Source of the DNA: an uncultured Luteitalea sp. | GTDB taxonomy: Bacteria > Acidobacteriota > Vicinamibacteria > Vicinamibacterales > Vicinamibacteraceae | DNA length: 64,000 nt | Assembly: GCA_934541105.1 (NCBI GenBank) | Contig: CAKTDA010000001.1 | Location: 682,001 to 746,000 of the forward strand | Direction: 5' to 3' | In this document: positions 53,846 to 63,088 of the stretch, in pieces | Layout of the letters: every line of letters begins with the position of its first letter | Position numbering within the stretch: position 1 is the stretch's first letter | Notes under the pieces: model-generated | What the model was told of the DNA's origin: nothing | Database searches by the model: none | Seen by the model: only the letters and a program-made list of their open reading frames with translations | Translations under genes and position numbers: made by a program

Positions 53846-56800
53846 TCAGAACTGGAAGCGCAGGCCGAGCTGCACCGTGCGTGGCGTGTCCACGGTGAAG
53901 ATCTGCATGAACGTCGGGCTGTTGATCGACGTGTTCGGGTTACCCCAGCGCGAGTGGTTGAGCACGTTCGAGGCTTGCGCGCGGAACTCGACGCGGTAGC
54001 GCCCGATCGGGATGTTCCGGAACAACGACAGGTCCAGGTTCCACACCGACGGCCCGCGGAACGCGTTGCGCCCCGTGTCGCCCCACTCGAGACCGCTCGG
54101 GTGCGTGAACGCCGCCGGGTCGTAGAACTTCTCGTCCGGTCCCGGCGTGCCTACGCGACGAAGCTCGCTGACCTGGTTGGCGCTGACGAAGCCGGCGCCC
54201 GGAGCCAGCAGCGCCGGGTTGTTGCCGCCGATGGAGAACGGCGTGCCCGAGAACGCGGAGAAGATGCCGTTCACCTGCCAGTCCTTGACGAGATACCCGA
54301 GGATGTTCTGGCTCTCGCGCATGAACGGCAGTTCGTACACCGCGGCCATCTGGAGGATGTGCGTCCGATCGTAGCCGGCCCGGGCGTAGTTGCGGTGCAT
54401 CTGTGACGGGATGTTCCAGGTCAGCCCCGTCCACCCGTCGTCGTCGGTATCGTTCATCGCCTTGCTCCAGGTGTAGGCACCCTTGAGGAGTAGCCCGTTC
54501 TTGAAGGGGCGGTTCAGCTGCATCTGGAGCGAGTGGTACTTGCTGGTGGTCCAGGCTCCCCAGTCGAGGATGTTGGCCGTACCGGACTGAGCGAAGAACT
54601 GCCGGCCGGCGTTGCCCGTCCCCGGCTCCGCGTAGTTGAGGTTGATGTCGGCGTAGCCGCCGTTGTTCTGCGTGCCCACGTACGCGACGCTCGCGACGAG
54701 GTCCAGCGGCAGCCGACGTTCCAGCGTGACGTTCCACTGGTGCAGGTCGGCGCGATCGACGTTGTCCGGGTTGGGCGTCCGCATGTCCACGCCAGCCGGC
54801 AGGCGCACGCGGCCCGAGCTCAGATCCGGGGTCGCGATGGGCGGGATGCCCTGTTCGAGGCTGCCGATGTAGTTGAAGCCCGCCGCCGAGTCACCGAACG
54901 CGATCGTGAGCGGGTAGAAGCCACGCAAGGGCCGCGACCACGGCATCGGGTTGTAGGTGACGCCGTAGCCGGCGCGGAACACCGTGCTGTCGTCGATGCG
55001 GTAGGCAAGACCGAGACGCGGTGCCACATAGAGGCTGCGCGGCTTGAGTCCGACGTCCTCGGGCACGCCCCCGCGGCCGCCGATCAGGACTTCCCACGTG
55101 CTGAAGTCCAGCCGCTCGAGGCCGCGGTCGGCGCGGTGCATGATCGGATACCACTCGAACCGCAGGCCGCCGTTGAACGTGAGCTTCTCGTTCACCTGCC
55201 AGCGGTCGCGCACGTAGATGCCGTGCTGCCACTCGCGCGTGGTCATCTCCTCGGCCTGAAGACTCTTGCCGTAGGAACTCGCCAGACCCATGAGGAACGC
55301 CGCGTAGCCGTTGAATCCCAGCACCGGCTGGTAGCCGGGCGCCCCCGTCACGTTGTTGCCGAAATCGAAACGACCACGCGGACCAGCACCGATCTCGGGC
55401 TGCCAGTGGTTCATCTCGAGGTGGTTGAAGTCGTACCCCACGCGCAGCTCGTGCCGGCCGGCCACCTTCGTCAGCGCCTGCGAGAACGAGTACACCGACG
55501 TGGTGTAGAAGTACGGGTTCCACGACGAGAAATTGCCGATCTGGCTCAACTGGTTGACGATCTGCGGCATGCCGCTCTGGCGGATGTCCGAGCCATTGGT
55601 GCCCGGGATGCCCCAGTCGAGCCCGTAGTTCTGCCCGTAATCCGGTGACAGGCCGCTCTGCTCGTTGAAGGTCACGCCGAAGTTGCCGTCCAGGATCAAC
55701 GTGGGGCTGAGCGTCCAGGTGTGGCCGAACACCGGGGCGAGCACTTCGGTGGGCGCCGGCGCCGGCTCGGAGAACCCGAGCTGGAAGCGGTCCTGCACGT
55801 CGGCCTTCAGGTACGACACCTTGCCCCAGATCTGGTGGGCGCTCGACCGGTTGAACGTCACCTTCGCGTCGAAGTTGTCACGATCGAAGGTCGGCTGTCG
55901 CTCGATGACGTAGTCGTCCGCGAGGTTGTTGCGGTTGATGTCGGCCGTCGTGTTCGGCGCGGGATAGACCTCGTTGATCCGCCCCGCGATCGGGCTCAGG
56001 CGATTGGCAGGAATCACGGCGCCGGGGAACAACTCGCGACCCGCCCCGTTTGCAGCCCCCGTCAGGGGATCGTAGATCCGGAAGTTCGGATAGGCAGCCA
56101 GCACCTCACCGAAGTCCCCCTGCCGCATCCGCGCCGTCGGCACCGTGAACGTCTCCTGGAACCCGCGCTGTTCCGTGAAGCGTTCCCACGATCCGAAATA
56201 GAAGAGACGGTTCTTCACGACCGGACCGCCCACCGTCCCACCGAAGATCGACTGCGTTCCCTCGGGCTTGCTGAGCCCGTTGGCGTTGTTGAAGAACGTG
56301 TTCGCGTTCCAGTCCGCGGTGTTGTGGAAGATGAACGCCGACCCACGCAGATCGTTCGTGCCCGACTTCGTGACCACCTGGATGGCCGCGCCGCCCGCCA
56401 TGCCGGTGTCGGCGTCGAAGTTGTTCGTGACGATGTTGACGCTGTCGATCGTCTCGGCCGAAGCCACCATGCCCGCGTGATGCGGCAGCCAGACGTTGAT
56501 GCTGGCCGCGCCGTCGATACGCGTGCTGTTGTTGTTCCGGTTGGTCCCGTTGACGTTCACGCTCAACGAGCGCTGCGGCGTCGAGCCGGTGGAGTTCTGG
56601 AAGGCGCCAGGCGTGGCGCCAGGCACGAGGTTCATCAGCGCCTGGTAGTTCCGGTACTGGTTCAACGGCAGGTCGGTGATTTCCTTGGGCTTCAACTCGA
56701 CGCTGACGTCGGCCTTGTCGGTCTTGAGCAGCGCCGCCTCGCTCGTCACCGTGATGGTCTCGGTGAGGTCACCAATCTCGAGCGTCGCATTGGCGCGCAC

Positions 56801-57127
56801 GATGCTGCCCGCCGTCAACGGCACGCCCGTCTGCGTGAAGCTCTTGAACCCCTGCAGCGTCGCACCGAGCGTGTACGTGCCCGGCAGGACGTTGCGGAAC
56901 GTGTAGAGCCCCTCGCCATCCGTCGTGGTTTCGAGCTTGAGGCCGGTCCCTTCGTTCGTGAGGGTGACCGTGACACCGGGAATGTTGCCGCCCGTGTTGT
57001 CGGCGACCACACCGGTGACGCTGCCATACAGCGCTTGCGCGGTCGTCGTTCCGGGCAGCAGCAACAACAGGAGTGCGACGACGGCAGCAGCGCGCACGCC
57101 AGACAGGAACAGGGACAGGGACGCCAC
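53846..57127 (-). CDS. TonB-dependent receptor, Oar-like, with carboxypeptidase-regulatory domain
   Basis: 1093 residues. GTG 57127 follows GGAGG by 5 nt, which fixes the start; the open frame continues upstream only by chance. Signal peptide RAAAVVALLLLLLPGTTTAQA. Residues 27-110 form a CarboxypepD_reg/CNA-B domain (GVVADNTGGNIPGVTVTLTNE in part, GEGLYTFRNVLPGTYTL), then a plug domain (SVNVNGTNRNNNSTRIDGAAS) and a large barrel ending in LGLRFQF with the terminal Phe of outer-membrane barrels. It imports glycans or oligosaccharides, by analogy to its LacI and oxidoreductase neighbours. It is the first gene of its operon. Confidence 0.92.
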   Translation of the reverse strand: MASLSLFLSGVRAAAVVALLLLLLPGTTTAQALYGSVTGVVADNTGGNIPGVTVTLTNEGTGLKLETTTDGEGLYTFRNVLPGTYTLGATLQGFKSFTQTGVPLTAGSIVRANATLEIGDLTETITVTSEAALLKTDKADVSVELKPKEITDLPLNQYRNYQALMNLVPGATPGAFQNSTGSTPQRSLSVNVNGTNRNNNSTRIDGAASINVWLPHHAGMVASAETIDSVNIVTNNFDADTGMAGGAAIQVVTKSGTNDLRGSAFIFHNTADWNANTFFNNANGLSKPEGTQSIFGGTVGGPVVKNRLFYFGSWERFTEQRGFQETFTVPTARMRQGDFGEVLAAYPNFRIYDPLTGAANGAGRELFPGAVIPANRLSPIAGRINEVYPAPNTTADINRNNLADDYVIERQPTFDRDNFDAKVTFNRSSAHQIWGKVSYLKADVQDRFQLGFSEPAPAPTEVLAPVFGHTWTLSPTLILDGNFGVTFNEQSGLSPDYGQNYGLDWGIPGTNGSDIRQSGMPQIVNQLSQIGNFSSWNPYFYTTSVYSFSQALTKVAGRHELRVGYDFNHLEMNHWQPEIGAGPRGRFDFGNNVTGAPGYQPVLGFNGYAAFLMGLASSYGKSLQAEEMTTREWQHGIYVRDRWQVNEKLTFNGGLRFEWYPIMHRADRGLERLDFSTWEVLIGGRGGVPEDVGLKPRSLYVAPRLGLAYRIDDSTVFRAGYGVTYNPMPWSRPLRGFYPLTIAFGDSAAGFNYIGSLEQGIPPIATPDLSSGRVRLPAGVDMRTPNPDNVDRADLHQWNVTLERRLPLDLVASVAYVGTQNNGGYADINLNYAEPGTGNAGRQFFAQSGTANILDWGAWTTSKYHSLQMQLNRPFKNGLLLKGAYTWSKAMNDTDDDGWTGLTWNIPSQMHRNYARAGYDRTHILQMAAVYELPFMRESQNILGYLVKDWQVNGIFSAFSGTPFSIGGNNPALLAPGAGFVSANQVSELRRVGTPGPDEKFYDPAAFTHPSGLEWGDTGRNAFRGPSVWNLDLSLFRNIPIGRYRVEFRAQASNVLNHSRWGNPNTSINSPTFMQIFTVDTPRTVQLGLRFQF

Positions 57128-57202
57128 GGAAACCTCCGGGGAAAGCCCGACAGCAGCAATCGCTGAAGTGGTGCGCACAAGATTGGCGCAGAACGACAGG
57201 AA

Positions 57203-57241
57203 GTCAAGAAGATCTTCGCCGCGCGTGAAAATTTTCTTGAC
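57203..57241. promoter_or_regulatory. Candidate LacI operator overlapping divergent -35 boxes
   Basis: GTCAAGAAGATCTTC (57203-57217) and GAAAATTTTCTTGAC (57227-57241) are 15-nt arms matching at 13 of 15 positions. Inside them are two perfect 10-bp palindromes, GAAGATCTTC (57208-57217) and GAAAATTTTC (57227-57236), 19 bp centre to centre. The outer ends give TTGAC on each strand, usable as -35 boxes for the TonB receptor (minus) and lacI (plus). Confidence 0.6.
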
Positions 57242-57292
57242 GCCATTCGGCCCGTCGCGGGACCATGCGCGCTCTCCGGAAACCCTGGGCCC

Positions 57293-58345
57293 ATGAAGGA
57301 CAAGAAGGTCCGCCTCCAGGACATCGCACGCGCCGCCGGTGTCAGCGGCGCCACGGTCTCGCGCGTCGTCAACCGCACGGGGCGTGTCAGCCCCGAGATT
57401 GCCGCGCGCGTCGCGCGCATCGCCGGGCGCATGAAGGTCGACCTCGGCGCGCGCAGCCGGCCGCGCCTCATCGCCTTCATCCTCGGCAACAGGCCCCTGC
57501 TCCACCCGTTCCACTCGCGCATCCTCGCGGGCGTCGAGGCCTGGTGCGCCAGCCGCGACTATCACGTCGTCTTCGTCGCCCTCCGCTACGCGCACGACGT
57601 GCCGGCCGAACAGCTGGACCTGCCGCGCCTCCTCCTCCGGCAGGACATCCTCGACGGGTTCGTCCTGGCCGGCATGCACTCGGGCAACCTCATCGATCGG
57701 CTCGCGCGATCGGGCGCCCCGCTCGCCGTCCACGGCAACAACGTCCTGCCGCCCTGGGACGAAACGCAGCACGACGCGGTGTGGTACGACGACGTCGGGG
57801 GCGCCCATGCGATGACGCGTCACATGCTCGCACTCGGTCACACGGACGTGTGGTTCGTCGGCAACCGCCGCTTCCCCTGGTTCGACCGGTGCCACGAGGG
57901 CTACGCACACGCCATGGCAGAGGCAGGGCTCACCGCGCGGGCGATCGCGCCCACGGGCCGCCAGCCGCGGCAAGCAGGCTATAGCGGCACGCGGGCACTA
58001 CTGCGCCAGCGTGCCCCTGTCACGGCCATCGTCGCGGGCTCGGACGCGACCGCGCAGGGCGTGGTGGACGCCCTGCGCGAGGCGGGATTGCGGGTGCCCC
58101 GCGACGTCAGCGTCGGCGGGCTCGACGACATCGAGGCGGCGGGCATGCACCCTCGCCTGGCGACGGTGCACGTGCCGCTCGAAGACGTGGGAGCCCGGCT
58201 CGCCGAGTGCGTCGTCTCGCGCATCCAGGCCCCCCGGGAGCCGAGGCAGGTCATGGTCCCGACCACGCTCGTCGCAGGCGCGTCCTGCGCCGCGGTCCGG
58301 GGCCGGCGTACCCCTCCCCGGCCCCGCCGCGTTCAAGCCCGGTGA
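57293..58345 (+). CDS. LacI-family transcriptional regulator
   Basis: 350 residues. The helix-turn-helix is at residues 5-30 (KVRLQDIARAAGVSGATVSR), but the hinge that normally reads YxPN..A is shortened (AGRMKVDLGARSR). The periplasmic-binding-like core follows: RLIAFILGNRPLLHPFHSRIL, DGFVLAGMHSGN, GHTDVWFVGNRR, IVAGSDATAQGVVDALREAG, VSVGGLDDIEAAGMHPRLATV. It probably senses a sugar and represses the divergent TonB-receptor operon through the palindromic region at 57203-57241. No Shine-Dalgarno at the ATG. Confidence 0.9.
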   Translation: MKDKKVRLQDIARAAGVSGATVSRVVNRTGRVSPEIAARVARIAGRMKVDLGARSRPRLIAFILGNRPLLHPFHSRILAGVEAWCASRDYHVVFVALRYAHDVPAEQLDLPRLLLRQDILDGFVLAGMHSGNLIDRLARSGAPLAVHGNNVLPPWDETQHDAVWYDDVGGAHAMTRHMLALGHTDVWFVGNRRFPWFDRCHEGYAHAMAEAGLTARAIAPTGRQPRQAGYSGTRALLRQRAPVTAIVAGSDATAQGVVDALREAGLRVPRDVSVGGLDDIEAAGMHPRLATVHVPLEDVGARLAECVVSRIQAPREPRQVMVPTTLVAGASCAAVRGRRTPPRPRRVQAR

Positions 58346-58377
58346 CGCGTGGCCGATTGGCCGTCAAGGGCCACGCC

Positions 58378-59541
58378 ATGCATCTGAACGATCTCCTCAC
58401 CCACGCCGTCCGCTCCGGTGCGTCCGACATCCACATCAAGGTCGGCAGCTACGCGATGATGCGGGTGGACGGCACGCTCCTCGTCGCCAACGAGACCCGC
58501 CGCCTCGAACGCGACGACACGGAGACCATGGCGGCGACGGTCCTCAACGTCGAGCAGCGCAAGTACTTCGTCGCGCACCAGGAGATCGACGCGGCCTACA
58601 GCATCCCGGGCCTCGGGCGCTTCCGCTGCAACGTCTTCACGCAACGCGGCACGATCTCGCTCGTCATCCGGGTCATCTCGACGAAGGTCCCGTCGGTGGA
58701 CACGCTCGAACTCCCCGAGGTCCTCAAGGGCATCGCCGAGGAAGAGCGGGGCCTGGTGCTCGTCACGGGGACCACGGGCTCGGGCAAGAGCACGACGCTG
58801 GCGTCGATGATCGACCACATCAACCAGCACCGCTCGTCGCACATCGTGACCGTCGAGGACCCGATCGAGTACCTGCACCGGGACCACCGCTCGATCGTCA
58901 ACCAGCGCGAGATCAACGTCGACACGCGCTCGTTCGCGCATGCACTCCGGTCGGCCCTCCGGCAGGATCCTGACGTCATCCTCGTCGGCGAGATGCGCGA
59001 CCTCGAGACCGTCGAGACGGCCCTGCTCGCCGCCGAGACCGGGCACCTCGTCTTCTCGACGCTGCACACCCTCGACGCGCCCGAGAGCATCAACCGCATC
59101 GTCGCGGTCTTTCCGCCGCACCAGCAGCGACAGGTGCGCCTGCAGCTCGCCAGCGTGCTCCGCGCCGTGATCTCGCAGCGCCTGCTGCCGCGCGCGACCG
59201 GCCAGGGGCGCGTGGCCGCCGTCGAGGTGATGATCAGCACGCCCTTCATCCGGGACTGCGTCGCCGACAAGGACAAGACGCACCTGATTCACGGCGCGAT
59301 TGCCGCGGGCACGTCGCAGTACGGGATGCAGACGTTCGATCAGCACCTCTTCCTGATGTATCGCAGTGGCATCATCACGTTCGACGATGCGATGCGGTAC
59401 GCGTCGAACAAGGACGAATTCAAGCTGAAGGTGCAGGGGATCTCGACCACCTCGGACATGGCCCGCGACGAGATGCTGCAGGCGGCCGTCGGCAGCAGCC
59501 ACGGCGGCGGCGCCCCGGAAATCCAGCGCTTCTCGCGCTAG
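58378..59541 (+). CDS. pilT: PilT-type twitching motility ATPase
   Basis: 387 residues. N-terminal PAS-like domain (LNDLLTHAVRSGASDIHIKVG), Walker A GTTGSGKST (131-139), Asp box DPIEYLH, Walker B DVILVGEMRD and His box TGHLVFSTLHT. It powers type IV pilus retraction; PilT and PilU are hard to separate here, but GMQTFDQHLFLMYRSGIIT resembles either. It lies 32 bp after lacI with no clear ribosome site, and no other pil genes are in view. ComEC in the window fits DNA uptake with a pilus. Confidence 0.92.
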   Translation: MHLNDLLTHAVRSGASDIHIKVGSYAMMRVDGTLLVANETRRLERDDTETMAATVLNVEQRKYFVAHQEIDAAYSIPGLGRFRCNVFTQRGTISLVIRVISTKVPSVDTLELPEVLKGIAEEERGLVLVTGTTGSGKSTTLASMIDHINQHRSSHIVTVEDPIEYLHRDHRSIVNQREINVDTRSFAHALRSALRQDPDVILVGEMRDLETVETALLAAETGHLVFSTLHTLDAPESINRIVAVFPPHQQRQVRLQLASVLRAVISQRLLPRATGQGRVAAVEVMISTPFIRDCVADKDKTHLIHGAIAAGTSQYGMQTFDQHLFLMYRSGIITFDDAMRYASNKDEFKLKVQGISTTSDMARDEMLQAAVGSSHGGGAPEIQRFSR

Positions 59542-61697
59542 CGGTCGCGCTGGCCCGTGATCAGCTGATCGAGCGTGGCCTGCAGGGCCTCGAGCGAGAA
59601 GGGCTTCTGCAGGAACGCCGTCGAGGCCCGCGCCGCGTCGTCGAGCACGATTTCCGCGTCGCTGAAGCCGCTGATCAACAGGACCGGGCAGTCGGGGCGC
59701 ACGGCACGGACGTCACGCAGCACCTCTCGTCCACCGGCGCCGGGCATCGTCAGGTCCACGATGACGACCCGATAGCGATCGGGACTCTCCGAGAACAGCT
59801 CGAGGCCGCTGATCCCGTCGTCGGCGACGGCGGGACGCAGGCCGATGCGTTCAAGCATCTCCCCCACCACCTCGCGCACGATGGGCTCGTCGTCGATGAG
59901 CAGCGCGTCGCCTTCGAGCACCACGGGCCTCGGAGGCGCGGGCGGTGCGACGGGCGCCGGCATCGTGTCGTCGGCCGCGAGCGGGAACAGCACGGTGAAG
60001 CTGGCCCCGCCTTCCGGCTCGCTCGCGACTTCGACCGTGCCCCCGTGGCTCCTGGCAATGCCGACCACGACCGCCAGGCCGAGGCCACGGCCCGTGAACT
60101 TCGTCGTGAAGAACGGCTCGAAGATGCGCGCACGCGTCTCGGCACTCATCCCGCCGCCGTTGTCCACCACCTCCAGGAATGCATACGTGCCAGGCGCGAG
60201 CTCGATGCCCGTGCCCGGCGCGGCACCCGCGTGCCCCTCGATGCGGATTCGGCCCGACGCCACGGTGATGACCCCGTCGTGCCGCCCCGTGAGCGCCTCG
60301 GCGGCATTGAGCACGAGGTTCATCACGACCTGCGTGATCTGCGACGGGTCGCCGTCGATCAGGAGCGGGTCAGGCGTGAGCGCGAGTTGCAGCTCGATGT
60401 CGCGCGAGGCCGACAGGCGGATCAGCGGCAACGCCGCCCGGACGAGGGCGTTCATCTCCAGCCGCTCGATCAGCAGCGGGGCACGCCCGGCGTACGCGAG
60501 GAGCTGGCGACAGAGGTCGGATGCCTGCTGGGCAGACGACTCGATCGTCGCCAGGTGGTGCTCCGCGCGGGAGGGATCGTCGCCGTCGAGGCGCAGCAGG
60601 CTGACCGAGCCGAGCACGCCGGTGAGCAGGTTGTTGAAGTCGTGTGCGATGCCGCCGGTCAGCACGCCGAGGCTCTGCAGCTTCTGCGCATGCTGGAGGC
60701 GCTGCTCCATCTCGAGCCGGCTCTTCTGCTGACGCCGCGCTTCGGTGACGTCACGCCTGACGTCGAGCAGCCCGACGACGTCCCCGGCGTCGGTGCGCAC
60801 GGCGTACTTGCTGACGAGGATGTGCCGCTCGGTGCCATTCGGACGAATCACCGTCTCGGGCCGCTCGATCACCGGCGTGCCCGAGCGAAGGACCTCGGCG
60901 TCCTCGGCGTCCTCGCGGGCGGCCACGTCGGCCGGCAGGACCGCGGCGTTCCGCTCGCCGACGAGCGAGACGTCCCGCCACTGCCGCGCGCTGGCATTGG
61001 CGAACCGGTGGACGCCGGCGACGTCGCGGATGCAGACGGCATCGGGCAGGTGGTCGGTCACGGCACGCAGCAGGATGTTGGAGCTCTCGAGCTCACGGGT
61101 GCGATCGCGCACGCGGCGTTCGAGCCCGAGGCGCAGCGCTTCGAGGCGGCCGAGCGACCGCACGCGCACGGCGTGCACCAGCACGGCCAGCACGGTTGCG
61201 GAAGCCAGGGCGAACGCAAACCGCATCCACGGCTGCCCCGGGTGCACCGCGACCGCCAGGAACCAGCCGGCCCAGCTGAGCACGAGGACGGCCGCCAGCC
61301 AGCGGCGCGAGAGCAGCACGAAGCCGGCGCCGACAATGAGGAGCAGGAGGTTGATCGTGTCGGGTGGGTCGCCGACGAGGACGAGGTGCGCGCAGGAGTT
61401 GACGAGCACGCCGGCAGCGATGGCGGCAGCCGCGCGGTGCGCGCGCGAGGCGACAAGCGGGCGGCGCGTGAGGCGCACGAGCGCGGTGGCATAGGCGAGG
61501 GCCGTTGTCAGCGCGAGGATGCCCATCGCGAACGACGCCGGTGGAGCCAGCAGGAAGAAGTGGAAGACGCCGAGGATGGCGAACATCGGCGCGAGCAGGG
61601 CGAGCCCCGGCAGGAGGCTCGCCTGGACCGCCTCGGCGAGGCCTTCACGGAGTGGGGTGTCGTATCCCCCGGTCCCTACGCCAGCCGTGTCGAGCAC
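59538..61697 (-). CDS. Hybrid histidine kinase with membrane sensor, PAS and receiver domain
   Basis: 719 residues. GTG 61697 follows GGAGGAGG. About six membrane segments in residues 30-178, then a coiled coil, a PAS domain (205-318: RAVTDHLPDAVCIRDVAG), a HisKA domain with His352 in GGIAHDFNNLL, and HATPase with NLVLNAAEAL and VVDNGGGMS. A receiver domain at about 595-715 has ALLIDDEPIVREV and the phospho-acceptor Asp in VVIVDLTMPG. It has no DNA-binding output. It overlaps pilT by 4 nt tail to tail. Signal unknown. Confidence 0.92.
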   Translation of the reverse strand: MLDTAGVGTGGYDTPLREGLAEAVQASLLPGLALLAPMFAILGVFHFFLLAPPASFAMGILALTTALAYATALVRLTRRPLVASRAHRAAAAIAAGVLVNSCAHLVLVGDPPDTINLLLLIVGAGFVLLSRRWLAAVLVLSWAGWFLAVAVHPGQPWMRFAFALASATVLAVLVHAVRVRSLGRLEALRLGLERRVRDRTRELESSNILLRAVTDHLPDAVCIRDVAGVHRFANASARQWRDVSLVGERNAAVLPADVAAREDAEDAEVLRSGTPVIERPETVIRPNGTERHILVSKYAVRTDAGDVVGLLDVRRDVTEARRQQKSRLEMEQRLQHAQKLQSLGVLTGGIAHDFNNLLTGVLGSVSLLRLDGDDPSRAEHHLATIESSAQQASDLCRQLLAYAGRAPLLIERLEMNALVRAALPLIRLSASRDIELQLALTPDPLLIDGDPSQITQVVMNLVLNAAEALTGRHDGVITVASGRIRIEGHAGAAPGTGIELAPGTYAFLEVVDNGGGMSAETRARIFEPFFTTKFTGRGLGLAVVVGIARSHGGTVEVASEPEGGASFTVLFPLAADDTMPAPVAPPAPPRPVVLEGDALLIDDEPIVREVVGEMLERIGLRPAVADDGISGLELFSESPDRYRVVIVDLTMPGAGGREVLRDVRAVRPDCPVLLISGFSDAEIVLDDAARASTAFLQKPFSLEALQATLDQLITGQRDR

Positions 61698-61807
61698 GCA
61701 CGCCTCCTCCGCGTCGATGCTTCAGTGTGCCTCAGGTCAGCGGCGGGGTGCGACGGGGCGGGCATGTGCCGGCAACCGGGTTGTCGGTGCCCTTGCTACG
61801 ATGGGCC

Positions 61808-62287
61808 ATGCCGCGAGACGTCGTGCCACCGGACCCGTACACGTACGGGCTCGCCGCGCTCGGCCGCCGGGAACTCACCGAGCGGCAGTTGCGCGAGCGG
61901 CTGGCCCGCCGCGGATGCACGGGCGAGTCGGTTGACGCGGCGATTGCGCGGCTCAAGCGTGAGCAGGTCCTGGACGACGTCCGGGCCGCACGCGCCTTCG
62001 CGCGCACCGAAGCACGGGTGAAGCAGCGGGGGCCGCTCCGCATCCGTCGCGCCCTGGAGTCGATGGGCATCGATCGGCAGGCCGCCCGCGAGGCCACTGA
62101 CGACGGCTACGAGGACCGACCCGTCGCCGAGGCGCTCGAGCGGGCGCTCGACCGGCGGCTGCGGGGCCCTGTTGCCGACGACCGCCACGCGCAGCGGCTC
62201 ATCGCGTACCTCGTGCGGCAAGGCTTCGAACTCGCCGACGCCGTCGAGGCCGTCAGGAAGCGTCGCGTCCCGGTTACCGCTCGCTGA
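61808..62287 (+). CDS. recX: Regulatory protein RecX
   Basis: 159 residues. Helical repeats with YTYGLAALGRRELTERQLRERLARRG (in parts), AIARLKREQVLDDVRAARAFART and RIRRALESMGIDRQAAREA, the RecX three-helix pattern. It restrains RecA filaments. recA is not adjacent here; the usual downstream gene alaS is, after one inserted gene. ATG 61808 follows TGCTACGAT, an extended -10-like sequence only 5 nt upstream. The stop overlaps the CBM9-like gene by 14 bp. Confidence 0.87.
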   Translation: MPRDVVPPDPYTYGLAALGRRELTERQLRERLARRGCTGESVDAAIARLKREQVLDDVRAARAFARTEARVKQRGPLRIRRALESMGIDRQAAREATDDGYEDRPVAEALERALDRRLRGPVADDRHAQRLIAYLVRQGFELADAVEAVRKRRVPVTAR

Positions 62288-63044
62288 ACACGAAGCGGCG
62301 GAAGGCCGCGGGCACATGGAAGCTCGGGGCTCCCGTCGGCGACCAGGCCCGCGAGACGGCGCCCTCGTCCGGCCTGGCGGGCCCGTTGGGCCGCTCGATG
62401 CGGAAGATGTTGAAACCCCACGCATCGCCGGCCGCCGGTGGGAGGGCGACGCGATCGGGCACCGGCAGCGTCCGGAAGCCGGCCCACGGCGCAAGCGCCG
62501 TGGCCACCCACCGCCGCGGCGACCCGTCGGTGTTGCGCTCGTGACGGACCGCCGTCTGCAGGCCATCGTGGTTCCACGTGAGGTCCGAGGTCACGTTCGG
62601 ATACGGCGCCGCCATGCGCACGTCGCACACGACGTTGGCCGGGCTGATTTCCAGCTCCCAGTAGTCCTTCCCCGCCCATGCGGGATCGAGGAAGATCTCG
62701 ACGACCTCCTCGTTCCAGATCTTGTCGTCGCGATTGGTCATGGTGTGCCACGGTGCCGGGTCGTCGGCATCCCAGCGCAGGTAGAGCCCCTCGGGTGCCC
62801 AGAGCGCGCGGAAGCGCGTTTCATACGGCGCCTCACCCCAGTCGAGGACCGCCGCGCCGCGCCAGGCGTCGTCGTCGGCCGCCAGCAACCGGCTCGTGCT
62901 CGACGCAGGGGCCCGATGGACCGTGTACGACGCATCTGCCGGCTGCGGCACTTGTGGCTTGCGTGATTGCGCCAGCGACGGGGCCGCCGTTCCGGCGGCA
63001 AGGGCGGCGAGGAGGACGAGGCGCCATGAGAGGGTACGCACCAT
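62274..63044 (-). CDS. Secreted carbohydrate-binding family 9-like protein
   Basis: 256 residues. Signal peptide VRTLSWRLVLLAALAAGTAAPSLAQ. The CBM9-like beta-sandwich shows LWAPEGLYLRWDADDPAPWHT, EEVVEIFLDPAWAGKDYWELEISPANVVCDV (in parts), WNHDGLQTAVRHE and GFNIFRIERP. It probably binds sugars in the periplasm or outside; such single-domain proteins occur with Acidobacteria and Bacteroidetes glycan loci. ATG 63044 has TATACT 7 nt upstream. It sits between recX and alaS, which are normally neighbours, so it may be an insertion. Confidence 0.82.
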   Translation of the reverse strand: MVRTLSWRLVLLAALAAGTAAPSLAQSRKPQVPQPADASYTVHRAPASSTSRLLAADDDAWRGAAVLDWGEAPYETRFRALWAPEGLYLRWDADDPAPWHTMTNRDDKIWNEEVVEIFLDPAWAGKDYWELEISPANVVCDVRMAAPYPNVTSDLTWNHDGLQTAVRHERNTDGSPRRWVATALAPWAGFRTLPVPDRVALPPAAGDAWGFNIFRIERPNGPARPDEGAVSRAWSPTGAPSFHVPAAFRRFVFSER

Positions 63045-63057
63045 GCGCCGGAGTATA
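63045..63057 (-). promoter_or_regulatory. Likely leaderless -10 box for the CBM9-like gene
   Basis: TATACT (63052-63057, minus strand), 7 nt (CCGGCGC) before ATG 63044. It shares a 44-bp divergent gap with the alaS promoter. Confidence 0.5.
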
Positions 63058-63074
63058 CCGACGCACGGTCGCCG

Positions 63075-63088
63075 TACAATGGAGGGCT
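63075..63088 (+). promoter_or_regulatory. -10 box and ribosome site of alaS
   Basis: TACAAT (63075-63080) is followed directly by GGAGGGCT and ATG 63089. If TACAAT is the -10 box, the GGAGGG lies upstream of the start site and the message is leaderless; otherwise GGAGGG is a normal Shine-Dalgarno. Confidence 0.45.

Noticed and set aside
57128..57973. N-terminal extension of the TonB receptor frame
   Set aside because: It lies opposite the LacI gene and the promoter region. GGAGG before GTG 57127 and the signal peptide mark the real start.
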